From: Agelaius tricolor
Lineage: Eukaryota > Chordata > Aves > Passeriformes > Icteridae
DNA: 64,000 bases
Assembly (NCBI GenBank): GCA_023055355.1
Contig: JALJCS010000004.1
Location: 15,468,001-15,532,000, forward strand
Reading direction: 5' to 3'
In this document: piece after piece, positions 1 through 11,265 of the stretch
Layout: each line of letters starts with the position of its first letter
Numbering within the stretch: the stretch's first letter is position 1
Made by a program: the position numbers and the translations under genes
The notes under the pieces: model-generated
Seen by the model: the letters and a program-made list of their open reading frames with translations, nothing else
What the model was told of the DNA's origin: nothing
Databases searched by the model: none

Positions 1-2915
1 TGATCCTGCACCAGTGCTGCACAGCTGCACCAGGAAACTGAGGCAGCTCTAGTCCAGCTGCTGATGCAAAAGTGTGTCTGTGAAAGATGCCACATAAAGT
101 GGACCAAGATATGACATCTGAACAGCTTTTGAAAGAGCTTTTGAAACACTTGTTATTCTGATGACTGAGCAGAGACAGCAATCAGGCCTTCTGAATTAAA
201 TGCCTTCAGAAAAAGATTTTTGAGGGCTGAATTCCTGTCTCTTGTAGTTCTGAAAGTTCTTCTTGTCTGTTCTCCTAAGCTAATACATAGGAGATCACTG
301 CTCAACACACTGCTTACCTCCTCCACAATTCTTACCTCCAAATGGTAAGAATTTTTGCTATCATAGACTTGTTTCACATTTTAAATCTTATAGGGAATTT
401 TGTCATTGGATGTTGGAAATCCAGGATATGAAAGTATGCATCAAACAGAGAAGAATAATAAAATTCAAATCCAAGTGCCAGTGGTGTCTTACAGTCTTTA
501 GCACTGGAATGCAGCTCTTACACACCTAATTTGTCCACAGAAAGAAGTTGATGTGAAGTGAGGAAAAAATAGGAAGTAAATGTGGCTTTATAGTGACATT
601 CACACAAAATAAGGTTCTTAGAAAAACCCCATTATTGTTGATGCCTGATACAACCCTCTGCTCCCATAAATACTTAAAATGAATATTCTCTTTTCCTTGT
701 ATCTGTAAGGAAAAATAAGAGATCATTCCTTACTGGAATAAAAGCCAACAGAGAAAAATTTCTGAGTGCATAAAAAGTGGAAACAAAACACATCTGTGCA
801 GAGACTAATTCTTCCTAGCAGGGTTTTTGCTGGCATTCAGGTAAATTATGGGGCAGTATTCTATTGCTTGTCTCATACCACAACCTGTTTCTGAATACCA
901 ATAGAAAAAATGTGGTAGAAAACAATTAGAATAGTATTTTCAAATGTTACTTGGGTTCAAATACATACTAGAATGTATTAAAAACCTTCACTTTGCAGAT
1001 AAGGGAAATAATTTTACTTAGGTTCTTTAGAAATTTCATTTGTTTTAAAAATGTGGGATATTTCAAACTACTCAGTTTTGGACTGATCTGTTATGGTGGG
1101 GTCGTTTGTCCTCTCAAAGGTGCTTGTGACAAACAGCCTTGAGTTCATTCTTGCAGCTCCTTTTATAGGAGCTTCAAATTTCCCTCCCTTACACAAGTGA
1201 TTATTTGGGGTCTTAGCACCATCCAGCTCTCTGGCCCCTGATACCTCTGCATTTAGGGCTGAATGACACTGGCTGAGGGTCCCTGTGTAGATTTGAATCC
1301 AAGGTATCCTTGTTCACCCAGGGACTTGTTTTTACTTCTAGGCTGGTTGAGTTTGGGGGGCAGCTTCAGGTCAGCTGCAATGTGATGCTGATCCTTCTAG
1401 GTGATCAGTATTTTAAGTCTATTATCTGCATATGCACACAAGTAAGGGTTTAGAAAATCTTTGCCCTTTCACAAGTATATGTTTCTATTATTCAAGCAGA
1501 CTTTTTTTCATGTCATCTTTTGTTCTGTAGCCAAGAGACACATGAGATGTCTCCCCACTGGCCACTCATCTTCCACTGAAATTGCTGGACATCACTGTCC
1601 TGATACTTCCCTTTCTCTGAGGATTTCATTCTGGAATCCAGATTATGATACCAGTTTATTTGGGTTAATGATTTGATTAACTCATGACTAATCCCCTTGA
1701 TTGCAAAGAGATTAGTCATTTAATGAAATGCAATAGTTTCACCATGTGATCCTTTAAACAAGCTAGAATACTCTTTATACTGGTTATTACAAATCCTGAA
1801 GATCTTTCACTGTTTCCACAGTTTTTATTGGTTAAATTCATTTTTACCAGGGGAAAGTAATTAATCTTTAGTTTCCCAAATAATGTGTGGAATAAACAGA
1901 AGCAATTAAATTCTCTCAGAATAATTATTATTATTTAGCAATTGTTATTAATACCCAAAACATTTTTTTCTGAAAATTCTAGTTATGTTCTTTTTATTGT
2001 TATGTGCAACCTTGCAAAGACTCAATTATTCTTCTAGTCTTCTTAAAACCTGACAGAGTAGACTCTTCTGTACAGTGTTACCTATTACTGATCTGTAAGA
2101 CAGAAAGGTCACATCTGCATTACCACATTGCATCCTTGAAAAAAAATCAATAGCATTCAAGGATCAGTGAAAAGGGAGCCCAGAAAGTTGCTAGGCAGGC
2201 ATTATTTGCTTCCTCTATTCAGCAATATAGTTAAAGGACCAGTCTGGCTAGATCCAGCTGTATTAAAATGGAGACCTCACTTGGCTACAGTTGACAGACA
2301 GCTTGGATAGCTGTTCCTCACTTGTTTTCCATTTGTTAGCCATTATTTACAAAATGAAAGGCCGATGTCTGGCTGTGTCTTGTTTTGGATGTTGTAAAAA
2401 TTTAGTAGTCCCAGGCACCAGCCAAGTATTCAGTGTCAACATAATTTTTAAATGGTTGGCATTTTTAAACTAGTGGAGTGAAAGGCAATACTTGCTCTCT
2501 AGAAGAGCATATGGGGATAAATCCCAGCAAAAAAAGAAAGCCTCAGGACTTTAAGAGTTGTAATCATAAAAGACAAAGACATCAGCCAGGAGTGGCCTCA
2601 AACATGAAATTAAAGGCAATTGCAAATCATCAGAAGAATATGTTTTATAAATATTCCTCCAGTGGAAATGGCAGCTAGCTGGGACTCCTCCCCATAGCCA
2701 AACCCCTTGTGCTCTTGCCCTTGGAGGACCCCACACCACTTACTCCTGTCCACTTCACCAGCCAAGCTTGTCATCCAACATGATCCTTGCTGGTGCTTGC
2801 ACACCCACTCCCACTATGGCTGCTGCACCACAGATGTAGGTGTCTGATCACCCCCTGACTCCAGCTGCTGCACTCAGACTCCATATGTATGCACATACGT
2901 GTGCACATGTGCAAT

Positions 2916-2939
2916 ACACACACACACACAAACACACAC
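2916..2939. repeat. Short imperfect (AC)n run
   Basis: This is a short AC dinucleotide tract with one interruption (an AA step near 2930). It follows a purine-pyrimidine alternating stretch (2886-2912) rich in CA, TG and CG steps, so the whole 50 bp is Z-DNA-prone simple sequence. It has no coding meaning. The open frames read across it on the minus strand give cysteine/valine repeats. Confidence 0.75.
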
Positions 2940-2991
2940 CCCCTCACTGTCATATGTAAACATAGAGTTGTGAGTGTGACAAAGAAAGGAA

Positions 2992-3023
2992 GGACTCTGG
3001 GTGAGCAGGACTCTGGGTGAGCA
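2992..3023. repeat. Two-copy 16-bp tandem duplication
   Basis: The 16-mer GGACTCTGGGTGAGCA occurs twice back to back with no mismatch (2992-3007 and 3008-3023). This is a recent small tandem duplication in otherwise unique GC-richer sequence. Confidence 0.85.
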
Positions 3024-3257
3024 GGCTGCACTACCTAGGAACGGGGCATGGCTGACAAGCACACTCACTGGCCAACTACTCACCTATCATCAGCCCCTTT
3101 TGCCTCCTCTCTCCTTATTTTCTTCTTCCTGGTCTTCCCCAAATCACCTCAACCTCTGATCCTTTCCCAAACATCTCACAGTAAATCCTATGGAACACCA
3201 AGCTGCTCTTCCCTTGCGTGAAAAATGTGTTCCAAACCCTTTGCAGCAGCCCCAGTC

Positions 3258-4850
3258 AGAATCATAGAATGATAGAATCCTTAAAGCTGGAAAAGACCTT
3301 CACGGTCATTGAGTCCAACCTTTGACCAGACCTTTGAACTTTGACCACCGTGTTAACTAGAACAATGCACTAAGTGCCACGTCTAGTAGTTTCTTGAACA
3401 CTTTCAGGAATGGTGACACCATCATGCCCTGGGCATCTGATGCTTAAGTATATTCAAACTTTTAACTACCCTTTCAGTAAAGAAATTCTTCCTGATGTGC
3501 AACCTGAACTTCACCCAGTGCAGCTATGACCTCTTATGCAATAGCTACTTGATCAGAAGAAGAGACTGACTCCCACCTGGCTACAATCTCCTTTCAAGTA
3601 GTTTTAAAGAGAGCAAAAATCTTCCTTGAGCCTCCTTTTCTCCAAACTAAATACCCCAGCTCCCTCAGCCTCTCTTGGTGGGGTGTCTTGGTGAGCTCTT
3701 CTGCCAGCTCCCTCAGTTCCCTTGGAGGAATCCATGCAGTCCCACAGGACTGTGAGGGCTAAGTGCCACAAGAGGTCACTCATGATTTCCCCCTGGATTG
3801 CATGGGGTCTGTCCTGCTCCCTGCCCCTGTGACCAGCTCAGAGGGCTGGTTGCCCTGGGGATAACTGGTCTTACTGCTAAAGACTTAGCAGGTGCTAGGC
3901 CTAAGGCTAAGAAGGTATTAGGCCTTTTCCTTATGCTTGATTACAGTGTTCCACCTCGGGTCCAATAAAGGATGGTGTTTTCCTTGGCACTCTTTGTGTT
4001 GTTAATGTATTTATAAACACAGTTTTTATTGTTTTTCACAGCAGTGGCCAGATTAAGTTCTAGCTCAGCTTTTCCCTTTCTAATTTTCTCTCTACATGAC
4101 CTAGAAACCATCCTTGTACTGTCCCTGAGCTGTCTGCCTCTTCATGCAGCGCTCATAGATTCTTTTCCCCCATGTTACTGCTAAAGCTCTCTGTTCAGCC
4201 AGCCTGGTCTTCTTCCCTGCCAGCTCATCTGTTGGCACATGGGGATGGCCAGCTTCTGCATTTTTAATATTTCCTTCCTAAAGTATGTCCAGCCTTCCTG
4301 GACCCCATTGTTATTAAATGCTATTTCCCCAGGGGACTCTGTGAACCTGTTCAGTGCCCTGAACAGGCCAAGGTCCACCCTCTGAAGTCCAAGGTCCAAG
4401 TATTTTGCTAATTCTCTTCCTTACTTCTCCAAGAATCCAAAACTCTATGATTGATTCCATGGTCAGTGTGCCCAAGATGGTCTCTGACCACCACATGTCC
4501 CACAGCCCTTCTCTGTTTGTGAGCAGCAGGTCTGGCCGGGCATGCCCTGGTAGGCTCCCTCATTAGCTGTGTCTGGTTACTTTCCACTCTCTCCAGGAAC
4601 CTCCTCTCCACTGTGTTGAGTTTCCAGCAGACATTTGGCAATTAAAGTCTCCCACAAGAACAAGAGCCAGTGACCATGAAACATCCACTGATAGAATATT
4701 TCACTTCATCCTGGCTGAATGGTCTGTGACAGACTCCCAGTAGGATCTCTGCCTTGTGGGCCATCCCTCTGGCTGTCACCCACAGGCACTCAGCCTTATC
4801 CCCACTGTCCCTGAGCTCTGTACAGCCAAAACCCTCCCCAGTGCACAGAG
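3258..4850 (-). mobile_element. CR1 LINE fragment, 3' part (minus strand)
   Basis: The element reads on the minus strand. Its 3' end is at about 3258, where the plus strand shows the reverse complement of the CR1 tail (ATCATAGAAT-type octamers followed by the conserved segment that ends sense copies as 'ggttggactc..gatgatc'). Going 5' on the minus strand it shows the C-terminal RT region and then, near 3665-3692, jumps directly to sequence equivalent to about 12313 in the larger CR1 at 10.86-13.92 kb. About 1 kb of RT palm, including the FADD catalytic box, is therefore missing. It continues through the EN/RT linker (minus-strand open piece 4181-4399) and endonuclease remnants (4408-4641, 4642-4854). 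At 4856 it is interrupted by a solo LTR and resumes at 5487. It is old, with many stops and frameshifts. Confidence 0.9.
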
Positions 4851-4854
4851 CCAC
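4408..4854 (-). pseudogene. CR1 ORF2 endonuclease remnant
   Basis: Minus-strand reading gives pieces that align by eye with the endonuclease of the CR1 copy at 12.85-13.49 kb: an 'ALCTGEGFGC..' start matching 'ALYIKQTLDA..', then 'ECLWV', 'LLGVCH', 'CWKLNT' and the region before the RT linker. The frame is broken between 4642 and 4641, and the GDFN metal-binding motif of apurinic-type endonucleases is degraded here. In an intact CR1 this domain nicks target DNA to prime reverse transcription in the nucleus. Here it is dead. The upstream (N-terminal) half lies beyond the LTR insertion at 5487-5700. Confidence 0.75.
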
Positions 4855-4855
4855 C
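4851..4855. repeat. 5-bp target-site duplication, left copy
   Basis: CCACC directly precedes the TGT start of the LTR and is repeated exactly at 5482-5486 after its terminal ACA. Removing the LTR and one copy restores the CR1 sequence seen at the matching place in the 10.86-13.92 kb element (..GCCACCCC.. near 13489). Confidence 0.9.
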
Positions 4856-5481
4856 TGTCCTAGGGTGACGTTATGATGCTTGTATCCCCTTTCATGTGTT
4901 CTGTTGATGTTGGATATTATGTTCTGTACCTTTAAGACCGGCTCTGAAGAGGGAAAGTTTTATTTTGGTTTTCTTATCAGGCTGGCGGGACACAGAGACT
5001 GCAGCTTTTGCTTTTGCTGCTTTTGTTTTTTGCTTTTGCTCTCTCGCTCTTGCTTGCTTCGCTTCTGCTTGCTTTTGCTCATTAGCTAGTTTAGCTAAAC
5101 TGTCCAATTTCTTCCTGGACTGTTTCTCCTTTCCTTTTTCCGATCATTTCGAACCTGCTCCGGACTGGGACCTGGGAAACACCAAGATCCTGCACCTTGT
5201 GGCCTGCAGCAGCTGCCCCAGCGCCGGAGGGACTGAGAACAGAGTGACCACCCCCCCCAAGAGAGACTTTTCTGAATTTGTCATCTTTTTCAGAGCGGTG
5301 TCATCCGGTATTGTTCATTTTGTGTGCTGGGGGGTGCTGTGCTTGTTAAATAAACAGGTTCTTTCCACTCCTCTCCGAGGAATCCTTCCCGAACTGGTTG
5401 GGGGGAGGGGCTGTGTGGGTTTGCTTACTGGAGGGGCCCTAATTTGGAAATTCTCCTCCAAATTTGCCCTAAACCACGACA
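4856..5481 (+). mobile_element. Solo LTR of an avian endogenous retrovirus
   Basis: The block is 626 bp, begins TGTCC, ends ACGACA (TG...CA ends) and is flanked by the 5-bp duplication CCACC. It lies inside a CR1 that reads continuously once the block is removed. A polyadenylation signal AATAAA is at 5349-5354, with a GT-rich stretch downstream, so the LTR is in plus orientation. A low-complexity CTTTTG/GCTT-rich stretch fills about 5000-5090, and a run of eight C is near 5250. There is no internal proviral gene, primer-binding site or second LTR, so it is a solo LTR left by recombination between two LTRs. A 5-bp duplication and the end sequence suggest an ERVL-type element of songbirds. That family assignment is from memory of the family and is less certain than the LTR call. 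The 188-residue open frame across it (4965-5531) is a by-product of low complexity. Confidence 0.9.
5349..5354 (+). promoter_or_regulatory. LTR polyadenylation signal AATAAA
   Basis: Canonical AATAAA about 130 bp before the LTR 3' end, followed by T- and GT-rich sequence. This is where the R region of an avian LTR would be expected to end and it fixes the LTR orientation as plus. Confidence 0.7.
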
Positions 5482-5486
5482 CCACC
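5482..5486. repeat. 5-bp target-site duplication, right copy
   Basis: Second exact copy of CCACC, immediately after the LTR end. The CR1 sequence resumes in register after it. Confidence 0.9.
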
Positions 5487-5855
5487 CCACAGCCCCTCCT
5501 TCCTCACCTGTCCCTTCTGAGGAGCTTGTAGCAATCCACTGCAGCACTCCAGTGATCCCACCACATTCCCATGGTGATAACCACACCACAGCTTCCTGCT
5601 GCCAATGGCTTCCATTGTTTATTACCCATGCTGGGTGCATTGGTGCAGATGCACTTCAGCTGGGCTGTCCATGCCACCCACAACACAGGCGTGTACCCCA
5701 GGCTCATCTCTAGCTAGCTTAGATCTAGTCCCTTTCCCCCTTTAAACCTGCTCAGTCAGTGCTGCCAGCTCATGAGCTAGAATCCTTTCCCCCCTTTCAT
5801 ACAGGTGAATACCCCCTGTCTGCATCAGGCCTTGTGCCATAGGTGCTCCTGATGG
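5487..5855 (-). mobile_element. CR1 LINE fragment, 5' part of the LTR-split copy
   Basis: This continues the CR1 of 3258-4850 beyond the LTR. Landmarks shared with 13490-13860 of the larger CR1 are the 'SSSE.TG.E..' segment at the endonuclease N-terminal side, the 'A.SMGNKQ' segment (minus strand about 5600-5640) and the pyrimidine-rich piece with 'GCCAGCTCATGAGCTA' (5764-5779; compare 'GCCAGTTCATGAGCTA' at 13798-13813). The open piece 5425-5640 on the minus strand starts in this endonuclease N-terminal region and runs into the LTR. The 5' end is uncertain. Sequence up to about 6130 is GC-richer and could be further CR1 5' sequence, but I cannot match it. Confidence 0.8.
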
Positions 5856-8800
5856 CTAGTGATGGGTTTCCTAGTGGATGTGGACAGGAATGTAACAGGT
5901 CCTGTGACGGCCCTGGGAGGGCCATGGCAAGGCGGTTTCTTTCTCAGAAAGCCTTGTTTTGGGTTCCTGCCTGCCATCCTGCTACTGGGCTCCCAGTTGG
6001 GCTTGTGCTATGGACTCTGATGGGTGGGTGCAGCCAGGATAGGATATTATCTGGGGCGTCCCCCTCCTGCTGTTTTCACCCTGTGCTCTTTGGTGGGTGT
6101 GCATACAAGCTTTGTTGTGTAGCCTAACAAAATCAGTTCAGTAATCGTTCCATACAACATTCCATACATAAAGAAAGCAAGTACCAACACAAATTTGATG
6201 ACTTTTATCTTTCAACTCACATGCCTCTGAAAACCCATATAGCAGTACAAGGAAGTGACTTGTTGCATTGAAGGCTTTCATTTTTGCTTGCCAGAAAGCA
6301 AGTAAGGGTGACAAAAGAAGGAGACAATGCTTTCATTTTTTCCAGGGTTATTAGCTCTAGTAAGTCTGCCATTAGTTCCTCAATACAGTCTCATTGCTGC
6401 TTTTTAAGAATTGACTCTCTTGACATCATTTACTATTGTCTGAGAAGAAGAGAATGGTAGTTAATAAATATTCAACCTGGGGAAAAATTGTCTGCATGAC
6501 TTATAAACTGGAAAATCTAGATTGAGCGGGCAAGGTTAATAAAAGACTTAAAACCCATTAAAACAAGATGATATTTGACAAAATTAGTCCCATTGGTACC
6601 TCTAGTCTTATGAAAGAAAACAGAAATCAGTTCTGTTCTCTTCAATTTTTCTTCTGCTTTCTAAGTACCTGAGATAAAAGGAAGGTAGAGATTGCTTGCT
6701 TATTTCATGCTGGCTTTGTAATGACAATTTTTAATTAATACTTAAGGTATTATTTTTAAACTATGTTAAGCAGTATTATCTTTGAAAGTAAATATGCATT
6801 TCCACAAGAATAGCAATTACTTTTGTGGAATATGTTCTTTTCCGTGACATTACAATAATTCTGCTTCAAGGATATTTTTTGAAGGATTGCTAATATTTAA
6901 ATTTTTCTTTGTAAATGGAAGCATCTTATATGGCATCATTAAAACAAGGTATCACATTTTGAGATCTTAGATAAAAAAAATAATTTTAAGCAGAATGGAA
7001 CTTCAGTCGTATTAAAATAAGCCAATTAAACTTCAGGTATACTGGTTTACAGCCTGCCTTTTTTTTTTTTCCACATTTCAAAATTACATTCAATGTGCTC
7101 CTGAGCATTTCAAGTAAGTACTAGTGTTTCTTTGGAACATCTCATTATAAGTGTAGTTTATCACACAGAGAAATGTAAATTTAATTTATTCTTTATGATC
7201 ATTCCTAACTGGCCTGGATACTTGGCGTAGGAAAAGCATATTTACTGTAGGAGTCCTGAATTGAAAACTCTGAATGTTCAAGGCTAAAGTTACTATGTTT
7301 TCTATTTTTAAACCCCCCCAGCAGCACCCAAGCACATATAAACATACTCACATATCTAAACTGGGGGGTTTTGGTGACACTTCATAGCATTTTTGTACTT
7401 GTAGAATGTCTCAGCTTCAGAAAACAATGTCCCTCCCTGCAGATTATGGATCATAGATCCATGGCAAGGGGTTGGAGTACATGATTTTTGAAAGTACTTT
7501 GCAGTCTAAACTGTCCTCTGATTCTGTGATTATTCGTTTACCTTCATAGCTTTTTGCATAAAAACTTAATGCTGCAAATCTCCGGTGCAGTTCACTCTTA
7601 ACTTGCATTATGATCCCATTAGCATTGGTTAGCTTCCAATGACAGTGCCTTGACAGTGGTAACAATTATTTCTTAGCAGCTTAACTTAGGGATAAAGCCT
7701 TAAGTACTTTTAAAAACTTAATGGCTATTATAAATCTTAATGTTTAAATATTCTGCTTTCCACATGCTGTTCAATTTTGTGCCATATTGATTCCACTGCG
7801 ATGTGGCATTACACACGTATCACTAGGACACTTTAGTGTGCAGCCCCCATGTTAATACCTCTTCAGTCATCTTGCAGATGATAACACTATTTTCTGCTGC
7901 CTTTACAATCAGTTGCACAGCTGATTGGAAAAGGTAGCAGCACAAGAAATGTGGGTCCACGTGGTCTGATTGTGGGCAATAGTTCATTCTGATTCTGTTC
8001 ACTAAGTAGCCGTACAGGATTGAGACAAAAGCGGGATGCCTAGCAGATCTGACAGATAAAGAAGGCACAGATAGATCTACATCAGGCTGCATGAGGTCTG
8101 CTTTGAGGCTGACCCTGAAGAAAACGTGATGGGGAAGGGTATTAAATAGCAGAAGCAAACCAAGGAATGCACGGTTGCCTCCATTGCCAGTTTCCCCAGC
8201 CTACTTAATGGAAACTCAGCAACCAGCCAGAGGCACCATGTGAGGAGTTAATATGGGAGAGACAGATGTTGTGTTCTAATTGAAGTTTAGCAGATCAGTA
8301 TCCATGGGGTTACTACTTCACAAAATACAAATAAATATGATAATGGAGAGGGGACTCATGATCACGATATTGTTATTCCTCTTGTTGCTTTGTAAGCAGT
8401 CTCTTGAACTACTTATCGAACAGCTATGTTATTCTTCCACTTACTTATGTCAAGTCACCATAATTTCTTGAATTTAAGAGTAATATTTCTTTTTGTCAAT
8501 ATATTTGATGGTGCTTTTGGGGATTTTAAAACCACCAATTAATAGATACCCAGCAAGATGCAAAACAATATTATGTTTTTAAATTCAGGCTGAGTGGACA
8601 TAAACAACAATTTAAAGAACATTTTAAAAAGTAAAGGATTTTCACGCTCAGTCTGTAATGCACAGATTTTGAGCTTAAAATTTAATGAACACTTGATGTT
8701 CTTTTCATAATGGAGATCTAGGCTGCCCACACATCTAAAAAGCAGGGGTTTTTTTGCTTAAAGATAAGATAACAGAAGTTACATCAACCAATTGTTGCTG

Positions 8801-10855
8801 TAATACATGAAATCTATATATAGAGTGGACAATTAGCTATTTTTCACACCCTCCCAGAAATTAAAAAAATATGCTCAGAGCTGCACAGTCAACCACAGCT
8901 GGATTATGATATTCAAAGGCAAACCACATTCTGTTAATAAAAGCCACAAGGGCCTTGAAGGTTTGTGGTCTCGGGATAATCTTTTAAGTGCGCTCATAGG
9001 TTAATCAGTAACCATGTGAGCAGGATACTCTGGAAACCACCACATGCAGTACTTTGGAAGGCATTAAATGTTGAAAAGGTGAAGAGATGGAGCAAAGTAC
9101 AATTGGGCAATTCTTCTCAGGTAAACTTCTATTCAGAGGACAATGCTTTTACAAGATATATTTAACCCTTGGAGATATAACCAGCCCAGGCTTGCAAAAC
9201 ATCTGTATTTACAGATGAACTAGTGTGATTTGTAGGTGTTTTCTTCTGGGACCTTAGTTTGTGCATCTTTATAGCTGAACCTGCCAAAAAGGCCAGATTC
9301 ATAGCTCTGATGTGAGGTACAGTGAAAAACATGTGTGTTTGATGTAATAATATGATTTCTGAAAACAGTGAACTTCACATAGAGAAGACAAGTACTTAAA
9401 TTCCTCCCTAATGTTAGTTTATTTTTACACTTCTGCTTTTCCTGGGAAAATATGTAGAATCTGATAGTACATAGTAGTTCAAAGAAATAGGACGTTATTA
9501 ACCTTTGAAGAAAATCTTACTTTTAAGTTCCTTATGAGCTCTCTCTGTTATCTTGTGCTGATTTGGTTTTCTGCATGTTTTTGGGGTTTTTGTTTGTTTG
9601 TTTGGTTGGTTTTTTTAAATAAAAAGATACTGGTTTTCTGACTGGAAGATAAATTGGAAATTAAAAATCTAGGGAAAAATCTAGTTTTTGTTATCACCAT
9701 GCTTGGCCTTTCACTAGAAAATTGATGAGATTCTCCCTAGAAAATTTGTTACAAGGAAATAGACCCAAGAAGTTTTTAACTTATGACCTAGCAAAGAAAT
9801 ATCAATGGAAAACAAGACATTCATTGCCAAGATGCAGTCAGTAAACACAGGCTGGAGAAATATGAAGCACCTTAATTGCTTTATGCATTTCAGAGGCCAC
9901 AAAATGACTTAAATATCTATTTGTGTACCATGACTTATAACCCTGTGGAGACATTTTCTAAAGAAAAAGCTACATTTAAAAATAAGCGAGCCTTATAGAA
10001 CTGTCCTGGTGTTTACTTCCTCCCTGTTTTAAAATGTGTGTCAAAGGTATCTAAAGGAAAGCTTTTCCATTTGAATAGTGACTGAATTGACACACCGATG
10101 GCAACTATGCTTGGTTTCTTGAGAGAACAATAAAGGTATGTGGGAAAAAATCAGGACAGATCCTTTAAGGCATGACACATTCATTGTGAGTTGTACAGTG
10201 TGCATTTATGTATCTGGTCTCTGCTGAATCAGAGACCTGACTGAGTACATTGTACTACCAGCCACCTGTCTGCCACAGAACTGACTTTTGGACATCAGGT
10301 CCCAGAGCACCTATTTCCTTTGTAATCGCTGACAAGGGTCAGGCCATCCACATTGCAATAACAATCCCTCCTTTAATTTCGTCTAGAAAAAATGAACTAA
10401 AACTTTATCCTTATTTTCATGGCGACATGGATAAGATAGATAGGAGCCCAAGAAGGATTTTCTATCAGAGAAAGGGAAAAGATGCGAGAAGGAGCCTGGG
10501 GTATGTTGTTTCTGAAAGTTGCTCAGAGGTGAATGTTCTCAGCCTCCATCTAACAGCTGTGGTTAAAAGGTTATTTGAAGTATAATCTTGGCTGCAAACC
10601 TTACTGAAAAAAAAATAAAGAGGCTTAAGTTATTCCCCCGTTTGGTGGGGACAATAAGTACTCTTGAGTCTTGCATTTTCAGACCTCTTTTTGCTGAGAA
10701 GATCTTTCACTCAGAAATATCTCACTACATTAAGTAGGAGTTTTGTCTTGCCCCTTATCTGAGATAACTTCTTGACACAGTATCAGTGAGACATCTGAAT
10801 GTTTTCAGCAAGAGAGTTCTAGTGATCTGCTTAAACTAAAGGCACATGCGACAAA
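5856..10855. other. Mostly unique AT-rich DNA, no gene recognised
   Basis: 5856-6130 is GC-richer and may be CR1 5' leader or another old repeat. From 6130 the DNA is AT-rich with poly(T)/poly(A) runs (for example 7059-7071) and a TTTG-rich stretch at about 9578-9618. Two 111-residue open frames (7823-8158 minus, 10250-10585 plus) have no recognisable domain and lie in slightly GC-richer patches. I do not call them genes. Confidence 0.6.
7450..7535 (+). mobile_element. Short CR1 3'-end relic
   Basis: The plus strand reads 'GGCAAGGGGTTGGAGTACAT', a spaced 'GATTTTTGAAAG' and then 'CTCTGATTCTGTGATTATTC'. This follows the order of a CR1 tail: 'GGggTTGGActagATGAT', then 'aaggtcccttccaac', then the ATTCTGTG octamers. 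It is under 100 bp and diverged, so it is a tentative call. Confidence 0.45.
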
Positions 10856-10927
10856 TCACAGAATCACAGAATTTCTAGGTTGGAAGAGACCTTCAAGATC
10901 ATCGAGTCCAACCCATGTTCTAACACC

Positions 10928-11218
10928 TCAGCTAGCACCAAGTGCCACATCCAGTCTTTTTTTAAACACATCAAGGGATGGTGACTCCACCACCTCCCTG
11001 GGTAGATGATTCCAGTATTTGACCACTCTTTCTGTGAAAAACTTCCTCCTTAATTCTAGCCTGTATCTCCCTTGGCACAGTTTGAGACTGTGTCCTCTTG
11101 TTCTGTCTGTTGTTGCCTGGAGAAAGAGACCAACCCCCAACTCACCACAGACACCTTTCAGGAAGTTGCAGAGAGTGATAAGGTCACCCCTGAGTCTCCT
11201 TTTCTCCAGGCTGAACAA
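10928..11218 (-). pseudogene. CR1 ORF2, C-terminal domain
   Basis: An open piece of 96 residues containing '[15 protein letters not shown]', '[20 protein letters not shown]' and '[20 protein letters not shown]', the standard CR1 ORF2 C-terminus that ends just before the 3' tail. Its function is not well defined; it is thought to help RNA or target binding. It is in a different frame from the thumb piece upstream, so at least one further indel separates them (11219-11265). Confidence 0.88.
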
Positions 11219-11265
11219 CCTCAGCTCCCTCAGTCATTCTTCATACAGCTTGTGTTCCAAGCCCC

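Larger units (their letters stand above)
1..3257. other. Unique AT-rich DNA, no gene recognised
   Basis: I see no exon chain, RNA gene or clear transposon here. Short open frames occur on both strands, but none shows a recognisable domain. Base composition is mostly AT-rich, with GC-richer patches at about 1-130, 1080-1420 and 2660-3250. The last patch holds a short CA run and a 16-bp tandem duplication and could be part of an unrecognised old repeat. Confidence 0.6.

Noticed and set aside
4965..5531. 188-residue open frame on the plus strand
   Set aside because: It lies almost wholly within the solo LTR and reads its low-complexity CTTTTG stretch as alanine/phenylalanine/cysteine repeats. 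It then crosses the LTR end into CR1 sequence.
7823..8158. 111-residue minus-strand open frame as a gene
   Set aside because: No recognisable domain or supporting signals. Kept only as part of an unassigned stretch.
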